Counted from the stretch's first letter, positions 54,325-62,826 are shown. The stretch: 64,000 nt of DNA from UBA4055 sp964648295 (GCA_964648295.1 CAZYNH010000004.1:62001-126000), one strand, 5' to 3'. Numbers and translations: made by a program. Notes: generated by a model from the letters alone, not told the origin.

Positions 54325-55023
54325 CTAAATTTTTACCATCGTGATCTTCCATATATAGTAGCCGGGAACTGGTATTTTTAAATACCTGAGAATACTGACC
54401 AGACGGCTGTTTTCGCTTTTAATTCTTAATTTCTTTATGATGAAGTTTACGATTGAGTATTTTACATTTTGCATAGTTGAGTTTAGTACTATAAATTTGT
54501 TCTTATCTATCTTGTCAAGCAACTCTTTTTCATCTGTATATTCTCTAACATGGGTCGGATCAAGCACATTCATACCTCTATCATTTTTATAAAAATACCA
54601 AGCCCATTTTTTCTTATAGACTGTATCTAAGTATATTACGGCACGTTTCTTTGAAACCCTGTATAGAGCATCTAACATGTCTTTATCATCTGAAACATGT
54701 TCGATTACTTGAGTTGAGACCACAAGGTCAAAATTATCATCAGGAACATTCTCAAGGACTTGAGCATCAGCCTTCACAGTTTTAATTTTCTCTGATATTT
54801 CTTGAACACTTTCCAATCTCTTCTCAGAGAGATCAATTCCCCAAATTTCTTCAAATTTTTCTTCATAATTTCTCTTGAATAAAGAGTAAAGAAACAAACC
54901 GCCACCGCAACCTACATCAATAATTTTCTTAAAACTATTGTTTCTGATAATGAAATCCAGTTCATCTGGTATTTGGTCAAGTAGTATGTGTTTATGTTTC
55001 TTTGCGTATTCTTCGATATTCAT
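54325..55023 (-). CDS. Class I SAM-dependent methyltransferase
   Basis: I take the ATG at 55023, preceded by AAGGAGA; the upstream ATG at 55074 would read through a terminator. 232 residues with motif I (KIIDVGCGGGLFLYSLF), an acidic residue (IWGIDLSEK) and the later DLVVSTQVIEHVSDDKD motif. It is a generic methyltransferase of UbiE/BioC type; substrate unknown. The A+T content is higher than in most neighbours. Confidence 0.85.
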   Translation of the reverse strand: MNIEEYAKKHKHILLDQIPDELDFIIRNNSFKKIIDVGCGGGLFLYSLFKRNYEEKFEEIWGIDLSEKRLESVQEISEKIKTVKADAQVLENVPDDNFDLVVSTQVIEHVSDDKDMLDALYRVSKKRAVIYLDTVYKKKWAWYFYKNDRGMNVLDPTHVREYTDEKELLDKIDKNKFIVLNSTMQNVKYSIVNFIIKKLRIKSENSRLVSILRYLKIPVPGYYIWKITMVKI

Positions 55024-55046
55024 TTTGTTCTCCTTAAATGTTAAAA

Positions 55047-55068
55047 GGCAGCTTACGCTGCCTTTTTT
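55047..55068 (-). terminator. Bidirectional hairpin terminator upstream of the methyltransferase
   Basis: GGCAGC and GCTGCC pair (55047-55052 with 55057-55062) around a TTAC loop, with T-rich and A-rich flanks. On the minus strand it follows the 55076 stop codon and ends the DUF6754-type cluster; it also rules out the longer methyltransferase start. Confidence 0.75.
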
Positions 55069-55073
55069 ATTCA

Positions 55074-55826
55074 TTATATAAAGCTCTCGTCGTCTATCTT
55101 CTCTTCCTTTTTAAAGAATTTGAAGTATATTATCATAAAAACTATTACTCCAAGCGAGCCGACTATTGACTGCAGAGGGTAATCCACAAGCAGAAGCGCT
55201 CTGTCAATGAACAGCGATACCCTGCCCATGACGGTGGAGCCGAAGGCCGCGCCGAAGAACACCATCATCACGACGATGCCCGCCCTTGCCGTTTTACCCA
55301 GAAGTCCCTTATGCGGCTTTGAGAAAAAGAAATACATCAGCGCCGCAAAAGTACCGAAGATGATCACGATCCACTTTGAGCTTTCAAAGAACGATCCCTG
55401 GTTCATCGGCTTCATAAGGTCTGTACTCTGCCTCAGGATGTTCTGAATAGCGATAGGAATATAATATCCCGCCATGTAGCCGAACATGAACCCGAAATAA
55501 TAGTTGGCGACCCAGGCTTTCTTTCTTGAGAACCTGAAGAACATGGTGAGCGCCAAAAGGAACCAGAATATATTCGTAATATCCCAGAAATGATATTCGA
55601 CGAACATATCGTTAACAGGCATTATGAAGAACGGGTAAATGATATATTCCCATGAAAGTATCCAGCCGTATCCCAGCGATACTCCGATGAAAATATTCTC
55701 GCCGATCTTGTAAAGAGGGTTGTCCTTGTATAGAAATGACATTATCATGAGAGTGGCGACAACCGGTATCCACGAATAGAATATCTCGTTTAAGAAGATA
55801 TTGTCAAGAAGCGCATTAAAATCCAT
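55074..55826 (-). CDS. Polytopic membrane protein, cluster gene 4
   Basis: 250 residues with about seven transmembrane helices (for example WIPVVATLMIMSFL, FWFLLALTMFFRF, YYFGFMFGYMAGYYIPIAI, WIVIIFGTFAALMYFFF, GIVVMMVFFGAAFGSTV, LGVIVFMIIYFKFF). No known transporter motif is visible; a charged tail (KKEEKIDDESF) ends it. Start codon overlaps the stop of the gene upstream by one base, so it is one operon with 55826, 56686 and 57328. Function unknown; it is likely part of one membrane complex. Confidence 0.75.
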   Translation of the reverse strand: MDFNALLDNIFLNEIFYSWIPVVATLMIMSFLYKDNPLYKIGENIFIGVSLGYGWILSWEYIIYPFFIMPVNDMFVEYHFWDITNIFWFLLALTMFFRFSRKKAWVANYYFGFMFGYMAGYYIPIAIQNILRQSTDLMKPMNQGSFFESSKWIVIIFGTFAALMYFFFSKPHKGLLGKTARAGIVVMMVFFGAAFGSTVMGRVSLFIDRALLLVDYPLQSIVGSLGVIVFMIIYFKFFKKEEKIDDESFI

Positions 55827-56662
55827 TATCTCACTCTCCTTCTTTTTTCAATATAAAATACTATATTCCCGACTATTACGAAGCCGAAAATGACAAGGTG
55901 GGACAGGGTTAATGAAGACATTCCCTTTGTGGCGCTGTCGTAATAATTCTTTTTGTATCTGCTGCTAAGAAGCTTTTCATATTCAGCAGCGCCTCTTAAC
56001 CCGTTGCTCATTCCCGTAACCTGGCCGGTCTGCAGATATGGAACATAATCCGGGCCCATTACCGCGGTAACAGCCAGTCCGAACTTGTAATTGAACCTGA
56101 TCTGCATGTCGACATGGGTCTGGTGGTAAGCCGATCCGGAAAGCCCGAGAATATATTTTATATCCTTTAATGTCTCGATGCCTTCGAATATCTTGCCTTC
56201 TTTCTTGTATGTGCCCTTAAAATCCACGTCCATGTTGAATATCCTGATGTCGGCATTTATCGGAATGTACTCTATGTTGAGGTAATGAACGCCTTCTACT
56301 GCGTATGAGAACTCATCTGCCGATGTGATCTTTTTTACCGACTCCTTTCCCAGGTTGATGCCGTTAATGCTGGCGTAATAGATAAATACCCTCAGTTCTT
56401 TTTTAAGGCAGTGCTTGAAAAAAGCCTCGAACAGAGGAAGAAGCTCCGCTTTTGAGCTGGGATCGAATGCCCAGTCTATCAGAACAGGGTCGCCCGGCTG
56501 AAGATTTTCGATCTCGTCGAATATAGCTTTTGTCTCCTTTGTGGGGGAAACCGGGAAGATCAGGAAATCAAATCCCGGAAGTAAAGGGACTATGATCGAT
56601 AGGCAAACCAGAAGGTATATCACTCTTCTGTCTATCTTTTTAAGTTTCTCTAGAATTTTCAT
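55826..56662 (-). CDS. Membrane-anchored protein, cluster gene 3
   Basis: 278 residues. A helix near 15-33 and a helix near 250-270 flank about 215 residues of soluble domain with alternating strands and helices (PGDPVLIDWAFDPSSKAELLPLFEAFF, RVFIYYASINGI, LKDIKYILGLSG). The arrangement resembles a soluble ligand-binding or scaffold domain held by two helices, on the outside of the membrane if the first helix is a signal anchor. No family is recognised. The ATG overlaps the next stop codon. It follows the 204-residue membrane protein gene after 23 bases. Confidence 0.7.
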   Translation of the reverse strand: MKILEKLKKIDRRVIYLLVCLSIIVPLLPGFDFLIFPVSPTKETKAIFDEIENLQPGDPVLIDWAFDPSSKAELLPLFEAFFKHCLKKELRVFIYYASINGINLGKESVKKITSADEFSYAVEGVHYLNIEYIPINADIRIFNMDVDFKGTYKKEGKIFEGIETLKDIKYILGLSGSAYHQTHVDMQIRFNYKFGLAVTAVMGPDYVPYLQTGQVTGMSNGLRGAAEYEKLLSSRYKKNYYDSATKGMSSLTLSHLVIFGFVIVGNIVFYIEKRRRVR

Positions 56663-56685
56663 AGCTTTAAGTCCTTAAATTTTCG

Positions 56686-57300
56686 TTATTCAGACAAATG
56701 AGATCTTTCAAGCCCGAAAAAGATCCTGATCATCATTGTTATCGAACCCAGGTAGCTGCCGAATATGATCGCCCTTCTTCCGGCGCTTGACGGCGCGTCC
56801 ATGATCCATTCGCCGATCACGGGTATCTGGCCCCAGAGCTGCTCGCCGAGAGGTATTTTGCTTAACATGACCAGTATCGAAGCCACAAGCAGTACGGCCG
56901 ACTCGACAGATTTTGCTTTGAACGACCTGTACGCCGCTGAAGCTATGTAAAAAGCGAGAAGCGAGAACACGGTTGCCTGGAAAGGCACATAAACGTTCAT
57001 GAACATTGAGCTGAACGGAGTACCCGAGGAGGTTCCGCTCTTTATGCCCAGGAACACCATAAGGAGTATCATCGACACCCTCAATATGGAGTAATATCTT
57101 TCGTTATTGTATTTGATCTTATAATAGTTCTGCCTGGCTACGGAATAAACGCCCACGGCCACTCCGACGACCCCGCCGATCTTCATCCCGTTGGAAAAGA
57201 ATATTTTCTGGTTCTCAAAGAACATCCCGGCAATGAAGAACTCACCGTACCACAGAACACCCGCGATAAGACCGATAAGTATTGGTATTTCTTTTTTCAT
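56686..57300 (-). CDS. Polytopic membrane protein, cluster gene 2
   Basis: 204 residues with about six hydrophobic helices (PILIGLIAGVLWYGEFFIAG, GGVVGVAVGVYSVA, ILRVSMILLMVFLGI, FQATVFSLLAFYIASAAYR, SAVLLVASILVMLSKI, RRAIIFGSYLGSITMMIRIFFG). GLIAGVLWY and AGRRAI are unassigned. It lies 27 bases after the DUF6754-like gene. Function unknown. Confidence 0.7.
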   Translation of the reverse strand: MKKEIPILIGLIAGVLWYGEFFIAGMFFENQKIFFSNGMKIGGVVGVAVGVYSVARQNYYKIKYNNERYYSILRVSMILLMVFLGIKSGTSSGTPFSSMFMNVYVPFQATVFSLLAFYIASAAYRSFKAKSVESAVLLVASILVMLSKIPLGEQLWGQIPVIGEWIMDAPSSAGRRAIIFGSYLGSITMMIRIFFGLERSHLSE

Positions 57301-57327
57301 TTTATATCAATCCTCATTCATTTAGTA

Positions 57328-59160
57328 TTAGTGAGTGCTCAATAGATCGGAAATGAAAGTCCAGTCCGAATTGAGCGTCAGCAGGATCGTTCCCAGAAGG
57401 AACATGAACCCGAATATGACCTTCGCGTAATCTGAAAGTTTCAGGTTCGATAATACCTGCGTGTCCCTTGACAGATAAGCGGCGGCCGCGTAGAGCTCTT
57501 CCCCTATCAGCGTATAATCGCAGGATGTGATGAAGAAAGGAAGCTGAGTGGCGTCCGCAGTCGCGGCGACCTGGATCGCTCCGGCCGCGAATCCCGCTTC
57601 GGAAATAAGCAGCGATTCCGCCGCGTAATGCCCGAAGTGAAGAGCGGTCGCCGGTTTCTTCCTTGAGATCAGCCCGGCAAGACCTGAAGCGTACGCGAAC
57701 TGGTCCTGCACCATAAAGAAGCAGTTGTCTTTTTTATGGTCCTCAGGATATCCGGCGTCCAGAAATCCCGACGCGATCATCTCTTCGGCCACCTGAAGAA
57801 CAACAGGGTCATAAGCCGGATATATTATTTCGGCTTTGAACTCGGCCACTTTCTTGGCGACGCTTCTTAAAATGAGCATACTGGCAATTGTCTGCGGGCT
57901 GGAAAAACCTCCAAGGCCTGAGTCAAAGATGATGGGCTTGCCCATCTCCGTTGCCCTTCCCACGGCGTCGTCGATCGCGTCAAGGCCGGGGATCCTTCTT
58001 ATATAGATCGTGTCCCTTTTCTTCTTAACTGTCGTGAAAACATAGAAGAACAGAATGAAGAAGAAAAATGAGGCTATCAGAACGTTCGTCCTGTATTTTC
58101 TGAACCCTTTTTCGACATCGAACCTGAAATAATTCTTGAATTTTGAGTTCAGGTCGTTGTAGTATTTTGCCTGAAGTATCGCTTTGAGATAAGGTTCAAG
58201 GTCTTCGCTTTTATTAACAAGTTTATTTATCAGTTCAGGGTTTACGTCATATATGCCTGGCGATGTCTGATATTTGCCCATCATGGCCGACAATCTCGAC
58301 ACTTCGGCATTGTAAAGGTTGTTTATATTGACCTTTCTCGCCTCTATCCACTGGTTGTAGAGCTTTTTCTCCCTCTCTTTATCCCCGGACGCTTTCGCGG
58401 CTTCTTTTTCGGCATAAAGGCTTTCTATTCTGTTTTTTATCTGATCCTGGAACTGCTCTTTTTTCATTCTGACCTGATCGCCCAGCCTTCCCGATATCAC
58501 CTGAAGCCTGTCTTTTACAGTGTCATCAATGTAAAGGAAATACACCCTCTTGTCGGTCACCCTTGTTATCTCGTTATAGATCTTGCCCAGCGTCTGGTCG
58601 AAACCTATAGAATATCGTCTCAGGTTCTTATACGAGTTCCTTACCGCTGCGGCTTCATTTGATATGCCCTGGTAATTTTCCTTCACAAGCGCTTCTTCTA
58701 TCGCTTTGAGCTTGTCAAAATCGGTTTTGAGGAGGTAACCTGTAAGCGCCGGATTGACCTGACTGCCTGAAAGCTCGTTTTCCACTCTCTCAAGGTCCAG
58801 TTTTACCATGTTCCTGATGTACTCGGGAGCGGATGAGTCAATGATTCGGCCGTAGTTTGTCTTTAAGACCTCCAGATCGGCTCTGTTAGATTCGTTGGGG
58901 TTTCTCCCGGTTCCGTAATAACTTTCGGCGTAGCCGGTTATCCTCGGAATTAAGATCTCGTAATCTTTCGTCACATCCCAGTCGTTGTAGATCCGCATAA
59001 AATCCTCTGCGGCCTCTTTGCACATGATCTCCTCGGCGGAAAGGACTACAACCTCTTCGGTTACGGCTGCTGAATCCGGTACTGCCTCCGCGGCAGGTTC
59101 CTGCGCGAACAGGTAAACGGCTGAGAAAAGGACGGCCAGTGTCGTTAGAAATTTCTTCAT
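57328..59160 (-). CDS. DUF6754-like membrane protein, cluster gene 1
   Basis: I take the ATG at 59160 (AAAGG, five bases before it); a GTG lies at 59166. 610 residues: signal peptide (MKKFLTTLAVLFSAVYLFAQ), a long helical region with coiled coils (about 40-340), a helix (about 345-362), and then the block with RRIPGLDAIDDAVGRATEMG and GLGGFSSPQTIASMLILRSV that I recognise from DUF6754 proteins (about 380-590), ending with another helix. Function is not described. A clear promoter (59241-59269) drives the operon. Confidence 0.75.
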   Translation of the reverse strand: MKKFLTTLAVLFSAVYLFAQEPAAEAVPDSAAVTEEVVVLSAEEIMCKEAAEDFMRIYNDWDVTKDYEILIPRITGYAESYYGTGRNPNESNRADLEVLKTNYGRIIDSSAPEYIRNMVKLDLERVENELSGSQVNPALTGYLLKTDFDKLKAIEEALVKENYQGISNEAAAVRNSYKNLRRYSIGFDQTLGKIYNEITRVTDKRVYFLYIDDTVKDRLQVISGRLGDQVRMKKEQFQDQIKNRIESLYAEKEAAKASGDKEREKKLYNQWIEARKVNINNLYNAEVSRLSAMMGKYQTSPGIYDVNPELINKLVNKSEDLEPYLKAILQAKYYNDLNSKFKNYFRFDVEKGFRKYRTNVLIASFFFFILFFYVFTTVKKKRDTIYIRRIPGLDAIDDAVGRATEMGKPIIFDSGLGGFSSPQTIASMLILRSVAKKVAEFKAEIIYPAYDPVVLQVAEEMIASGFLDAGYPEDHKKDNCFFMVQDQFAYASGLAGLISRKKPATALHFGHYAAESLLISEAGFAAGAIQVAATADATQLPFFITSCDYTLIGEELYAAAAYLSRDTQVLSNLKLSDYAKVIFGFMFLLGTILLTLNSDWTFISDLLSTH

Positions 59161-59240
59161 AGGCACCTTTTCCCTGTTGTTTTTATATCTGATTTTTTTA
59201 TCTTAATGTCTGTCCCTTTCCATTTTCCAAAACAGAAAGG

Positions 59241-59269
59241 TATATAAGTAAAAATATCGTTAAAATCAA
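59241..59269 (-). promoter_or_regulatory. Sigma-70-type promoter of the DUF6754-like operon
   Basis: On the minus strand TTGATT (59269-59264) and TATATA (59246-59241) are 17 bases apart. The transcript would start about 75 bases before the ATG at 59160. The interval 59167-59285 holds no other feature. Confidence 0.7.
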
Positions 59270-59285
59270 TACGAAATTTGCGCAA

Positions 59286-60440
59286 TTAATGAGATATTTT
59301 TAATCGGTAAACGCTTATTATATTGTCGTCCTCATTAAAAGCAAAAAGCCTGTCGCCTTTTAGTATCTTTACAAAACCGTCCTCGTTGTGATAGAATTCA
59401 GGATCTGCTTTATTAAGATCGGCGGAATTGAGATAAACTCCGTCTCTGTATATATCAAAAGTGAAATTCGTTCTTTCTTTATCGTCTGCTTTTCTTGCGC
59501 ACTCAAGGAGCAGATACCCGTCTTTATGCCAAAAGATATTCTGCACGGATTTTTTGTAGCGTAAAAGCGAGGCGTCAAAGTCTCTGCCCCAGAAACTTCT
59601 CTGAGCCGATTCGGCGATCTTTTTTTTCTCGGAGTCGGAATATGTTACCCTTGCATAGCTCTTTCTTATCTCCTCTGTCTTTTTCCCTTCGGAGTCAAAA
59701 ACATTCACCAGTATCTTATCCTCCGAGTTCTCGGCATAATATATTTTTCCGCCGCCGGATGTGAATTTGCTTTCCCTGTCCATCGGGTTAAAATTGCCGC
59801 CGTCCGTTTCGAACTGCTCTGAGATCATATCCGTTATTTTCTCGAATTTCTTGTCCAGAAGCGAAAAATTAATGTTTATCGTTCCTGAACCCGGTCCGCC
59901 TCTCCCCCCTCTGCCAAAAAGCAGGCCGGCAAATTTTTCTCCCGTTACTTTAACCAGACTTCTGGGGAATCCGTTGTCCCTTAAAGGAATATAGTCCGAC
60001 AGATACCTGCCGTCGGAGCTGTACGCGATTATCTTTCTCTGCCTCATATCTGAAACATAGACCGTATCGCCCGATACAAGGATCTGCTCCGGCCTTGCCA
60101 TCTCTCCCGGACCTGTGCCTCTCTGACCGAAAATATTATTTGCCGATCCGTCCGGATTGAATTTAAAAATCAGGCTCTTCCTTCTGTCAAGGATATAAAT
60201 ATTTCCTTTATCGTCAGTATCGATCGATGTTATGCTTCTTATGACCGCCGTAGTGTCGCCGGTATCTTCGTTTAAATTGAAGAGGAACTCCGCGGAGGCA
60301 TTCACTTTTCTGTCCGCCGGAAAATTGCCGTTCTTATTTACCGTTATTCCGTTGATTATTTCAGTACCGCCGCTTTTATTTCCGCAGGATACAGTTATGA
60401 CCGCAAGGGCGGATATTATCAGGATCTTCAGCAAATTCAT
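59286..60440 (-). CDS. 6-bladed beta-propeller lipoprotein
   Basis: 384 residues. A lipoprotein signal (MNLLKILIISALAVITVSC, lipid Cys at about 19) is followed by propeller strands such as IDTDDKGNIYILDRRKSLIFKF, GTGPGEMARPEQILVSGDTVYVSDMRQRKI. This fits the 6-bladed beta-propeller family often near Bacteroidota-type envelope systems. A second copy of this class is fused by overlap to a TPR kinase at 39478. Role unknown. Confidence 0.82.
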   Translation of the reverse strand: MNLLKILIISALAVITVSCGNKSGGTEIINGITVNKNGNFPADRKVNASAEFLFNLNEDTGDTTAVIRSITSIDTDDKGNIYILDRRKSLIFKFNPDGSANNIFGQRGTGPGEMARPEQILVSGDTVYVSDMRQRKIIAYSSDGRYLSDYIPLRDNGFPRSLVKVTGEKFAGLLFGRGGRGGPGSGTININFSLLDKKFEKITDMISEQFETDGGNFNPMDRESKFTSGGGKIYYAENSEDKILVNVFDSEGKKTEEIRKSYARVTYSDSEKKKIAESAQRSFWGRDFDASLLRYKKSVQNIFWHKDGYLLLECARKADDKERTNFTFDIYRDGVYLNSADLNKADPEFYHNEDGFVKILKGDRLFAFNEDDNIISVYRLKISH

Positions 60441-60544
60441 TCACTTTTCCTAATTTTTAAAAGTTAACGGAATAAAACTGATTTTATTCTTGATTTCAAT
60501 GACAAAATTCATCAAATTCAGGATTTAAATGCAAAGGGGGCTTT

Positions 60545-61678
60545 ATGAAATTTTTGGCGTTTATGCTGGCCGTGAGTGTTCTGAGCGCGGGCGAGGTCAA
60601 AAATATTGTTAAGGATTCAGGCTGGCCTGTGCCTAAGATCGAGTTTATGCCGGAAGGCTATGTCTGCGGCAGAATGAACGGCTACATTAACATTGACGGC
60701 AAGGCAGACGAACAGGACTGGAAGGATGCTCCGTGGACGGACTTCTTTACAGACATCGAAGGTCACCTTAGGCCTGAGCCGTATCATAAGACGCGGGTAA
60801 AAATGCTCTGGGACGAGGAATATATGTATTTTTTTGCCGATATGGAGGAACCTCACCTGTGGGCCACTCTGACGGAAAGGGACGCGGTGGTCTATTTCGA
60901 CAACGACTTTGAGATCTTTATCGATCCGACCGGAGATACGCACAATTATTATGAGCTTGAGATCAACACTTTAGGCACTCTCTGGGACCTGCTTATAACA
61001 AAACCGTACAGAGACAACGGGCACGCGGTTGACGCATGGGATGTGAGAGATATTCAGTACGCGCTGGATATAAGAGGCACGGTGAACAATTCTTCAGATA
61101 CAGACGAAGGATGGAGCACAGAGGTCGCGATACCGTGGAAAGTGCTCGAAGAGTGCGCCGCCCACCCCGGCCCGCCGAAGGACGGCGAGATATGGAATGT
61201 AAATTTTTCGCGCGTACAGTGGCAGACGGATATAATTGACGGGGTTTACAGGAAAAAGAAGGACATACCCGAACACAACTGGGTATGGTCGCCGCAGGGC
61301 TTAATAGCCATGCACTATCCCGAAATGTGGGGAAATGTGCGGTTCGCTGACAGACATTCGGCCTACGATAAAAAGAATTTCACTCTCAGCTTTGAGGAAC
61401 AGTCGGAAATCAACGCGGAATGGATGCTGCGGCAGCTTTATTACGGCATGAAATACACAAAGGAGAGACCGGGATCGTATCCGAGGGATTTAAAAGAGCT
61501 TTATTCCGCTTTGAAGATAAATAATATCAGAGATTTCTATTCCGGAGATCTGCCTTATGCCGCGCCTGAAATGTCGATATTCAGCAATTATTACATAATT
61601 AAGCTCGAAAGCAGGAAGAACGGAATAAGAAGCGTGTACATCCGCGAGGACGGAAAAGTCTGGAAGGAAGCCGAATAG
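60545..61678 (+). CDS. CBM9-like secreted carbohydrate-binding protein
   Basis: 377 residues with a signal peptide (MKFLAFMLAVSVLSAG). The carbohydrate-binding module family 9-like segment is at about 30-260: GYINIDGKADEQDWKDAPW, ETRVKMLWDEEYMYFFADMEEPHLW, FIDPTGDTHNYYELEINTL, WSTEVAIPW. It probably binds glycans or has a sialidase-related fold. AAAGGGGGCTTT precedes the ATG. Confidence 0.82.
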   Translation: MKFLAFMLAVSVLSAGEVKNIVKDSGWPVPKIEFMPEGYVCGRMNGYINIDGKADEQDWKDAPWTDFFTDIEGHLRPEPYHKTRVKMLWDEEYMYFFADMEEPHLWATLTERDAVVYFDNDFEIFIDPTGDTHNYYELEINTLGTLWDLLITKPYRDNGHAVDAWDVRDIQYALDIRGTVNNSSDTDEGWSTEVAIPWKVLEECAAHPGPPKDGEIWNVNFSRVQWQTDIIDGVYRKKKDIPEHNWVWSPQGLIAMHYPEMWGNVRFADRHSAYDKKNFTLSFEEQSEINAEWMLRQLYYGMKYTKERPGSYPRDLKELYSALKINNIRDFYSGDLPYAAPEMSIFSNYYIIKLESRKNGIRSVYIREDGKVWKEAE

Positions 61679-61767
61679 GATTGATCACCGTAGCTGCGCT
61701 AAAAGAGAATAAGGGTTTAGACCGCCGGCTCGAAACTCTTGATATAATAAAATAATAATAATAATAC

Positions 61768-61796
61768 TTGACATTACTAACATTTATTGTTACTAT
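61768..61796 (+). promoter_or_regulatory. higBA promoter with TAACA/TGTTA operator
   Basis: TTGACA (61768-61773) and TACTAT (61791-61796) are 17 bases apart. TAACA (61778-61782), five bases, then TGTTA (61788-61792) is a perfect inverted repeat in the spacer and first bases of the -10. HigA-type antitoxins autoregulate, so this is the likely operator. It is six bases upstream of the ATG at 61803. Confidence 0.7.
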
Positions 61797-61802
61797 TACC
61801 GT

Positions 61803-62081
61803 ATGATAAAAGACTTCAAAGATGCTGAGACAGAGAAAATCTGGAAAGGTACAAGATCATTAAAGTTGCCGCACGAAATTCAGGAAATTGCAAGGCGGAA
61901 ACTAAGAATGCTTAATAACGCACAAAACATAAATGATTTGATGGTCCCGCCGTCAAACAGACTTGAAAAAATGAAAGGCGACAGAAAAGACCTATACAGT
62001 ATAAGGATCAATCAGCAGTGGCGAATCTGCTTTCGGTGGAATACAGACGCATTTGAAGTTGAGATCACTGATTATCATTAG
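61803..62081 (+). CDS. higB: HigB-family toxin
   Basis: 92 residues of the RelE/ParE superfamily, plasmid-maintenance killer branch: MIKDFKDAETEKIWKGTRS, RRKLRMLNNAQNINDL, PSNRLEKMKGDRKDLYSIRI, NQQWRICFRW, ITDYH. It should cleave mRNA at the ribosome. The antitoxin follows by nine bases, the usual higBA order. Confidence 0.93.
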   Translation: MIKDFKDAETEKIWKGTRSLKLPHEIQEIARRKLRMLNNAQNINDLMVPPSNRLEKMKGDRKDLYSIRINQQWRICFRWNTDAFEVEITDYH

Positions 62082-62090
62082 GAGAAAATC

Positions 62091-62435
62091 ATGGCAGAAA
62101 AACTAAAAAACATACATCCCGGCGAGATCCTGAACGAAGAATTCATAAAACCTATGGAGATAACTGCCTACAGGCTTGCAAAGGAGACGAACCTTCCCCA
62201 GACAGCGATATCTGACATAATCAAAGGCAAAAGAAGCATAACTGCCCGGATAGCCCTGAGATTCGCAAAATTCTTCGGCACTACGCCGCAGTTCTGGACA
62301 GGACTTCAGGTTGATTATGACATCGAGAAAGAAAAAGAAAAGTTAAAAAAAGAACTCGCAAAGATACACACATATAAAATATCTGATTCTGTGAGTTTTG
62401 CGGTATCGGATAAGAAGGCTAAATATAACAGGTAA
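62091..62435 (+). CDS. higA: HigA-family antitoxin
   Basis: 114 residues. HTH_3/Xre domain at about 10-70: NIHPGEILNEEFIKPMEIT, RLAKETNLPQTAISDIIKGKRSITA, FFGTTPQFWTGLQ. It should bind HigB and the operator at 61778. The stop is three bases before the next IS3-type derivative. Confidence 0.93.
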   Translation: MAEKLKNIHPGEILNEEFIKPMEITAYRLAKETNLPQTAISDIIKGKRSITARIALRFAKFFGTTPQFWTGLQVDYDIEKEKEKLKKELAKIHTYKISDSVSFAVSDKKAKYNR

Positions 62436-62438
62436 AAT

Positions 62439-62784
62439 TGGACTATGCCCGAAAATCTGGACAGAATGCTAAGACCAACTTAAATTTGTGATAAAAAAGG
62501 TGGTCTCATGTCCGGGAAACGAAGGAAGTACATAAAAGAGTTTAAAACGGAGTCGGCAGAATACCTGCTCAAAAGCGGAAAGCCGATGACAGAAGTCAGC
62601 GAGAGCCAGGGGGTAGATCACTGGCTGCTTTCAAAGAAGCTAAATCTTGTATTTTCGAATACATTGAGGTAACTAACAACAGAGAAAGACGACACTCAGC
62701 TATAGGGCATATGAGTCCGGTTGAGTTTGAGAGAAATGAGAAAAATGTGCTTAGAATTGTCTACAGAAAATCGGGTATAGTCCA
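62439..62784 (+). mobile_element. Internally deleted IS3-family element, 346 bp
   Basis: The ends are inverted repeats, TGGACTATGCCCGA and TGGACTATACCCGA, followed by related TCTGGACAGAATGCTAAG and TCTGTAGACAATTCTAAG. Inside, an ATG at 62508 starts an orfA remnant (54 residues to 62672). In another frame the orfB tail reads EYIEVTNNRERRHSAIGHMS then PVEFERNEKN. This is a different IS3 subgroup from that at 14124. No target duplication is seen. The element sits right after higA. Confidence 0.85.
62508..62672 (+). pseudogene. IS3-family orfA remnant
   Basis: 54 residues beginning MSGKRRKYIKEFKTESAEYL with KPMTEVSESQGVDHW, the HTH start of an IS3-group orfA. After SKKLN the frame ends in unrelated residues because the middle of the element is missing. 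Confidence 0.7.
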
Positions 62785-62797
62785 CAGCTTTATTTTA

Positions 62798-62826
62798 TTG
62801 ACTTTAAATTGTTTGCAAACTATATT
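62798..62826 (+). promoter_or_regulatory. GH130 operon promoter with GTTTGCAAAC palindrome
   Basis: TTGACT (62798-62803) and TATATT (62821-62826) lie 17 bases apart. The last ten spacer bases (62811-62820) are GTTTGCAAAC, a perfect palindrome touching the -10. A repressor binding here would block transcription. It lies just outside the right end of the IS3-type derivative. Confidence 0.65.

Noticed and set aside
55024..55074. N-terminal extension of the methyltransferase from the ATG at 55074
   Set aside because: It would be translated through a terminator hairpin, while AAGGAGA stands before the ATG at 55023.
61679..61767. Possible tRNA or small RNA between the CBM9-like gene and higB
   Set aside because: The stretch has no cloverleaf arms or T-loop sequence and is mostly A+T repeats (AATAATAAT).
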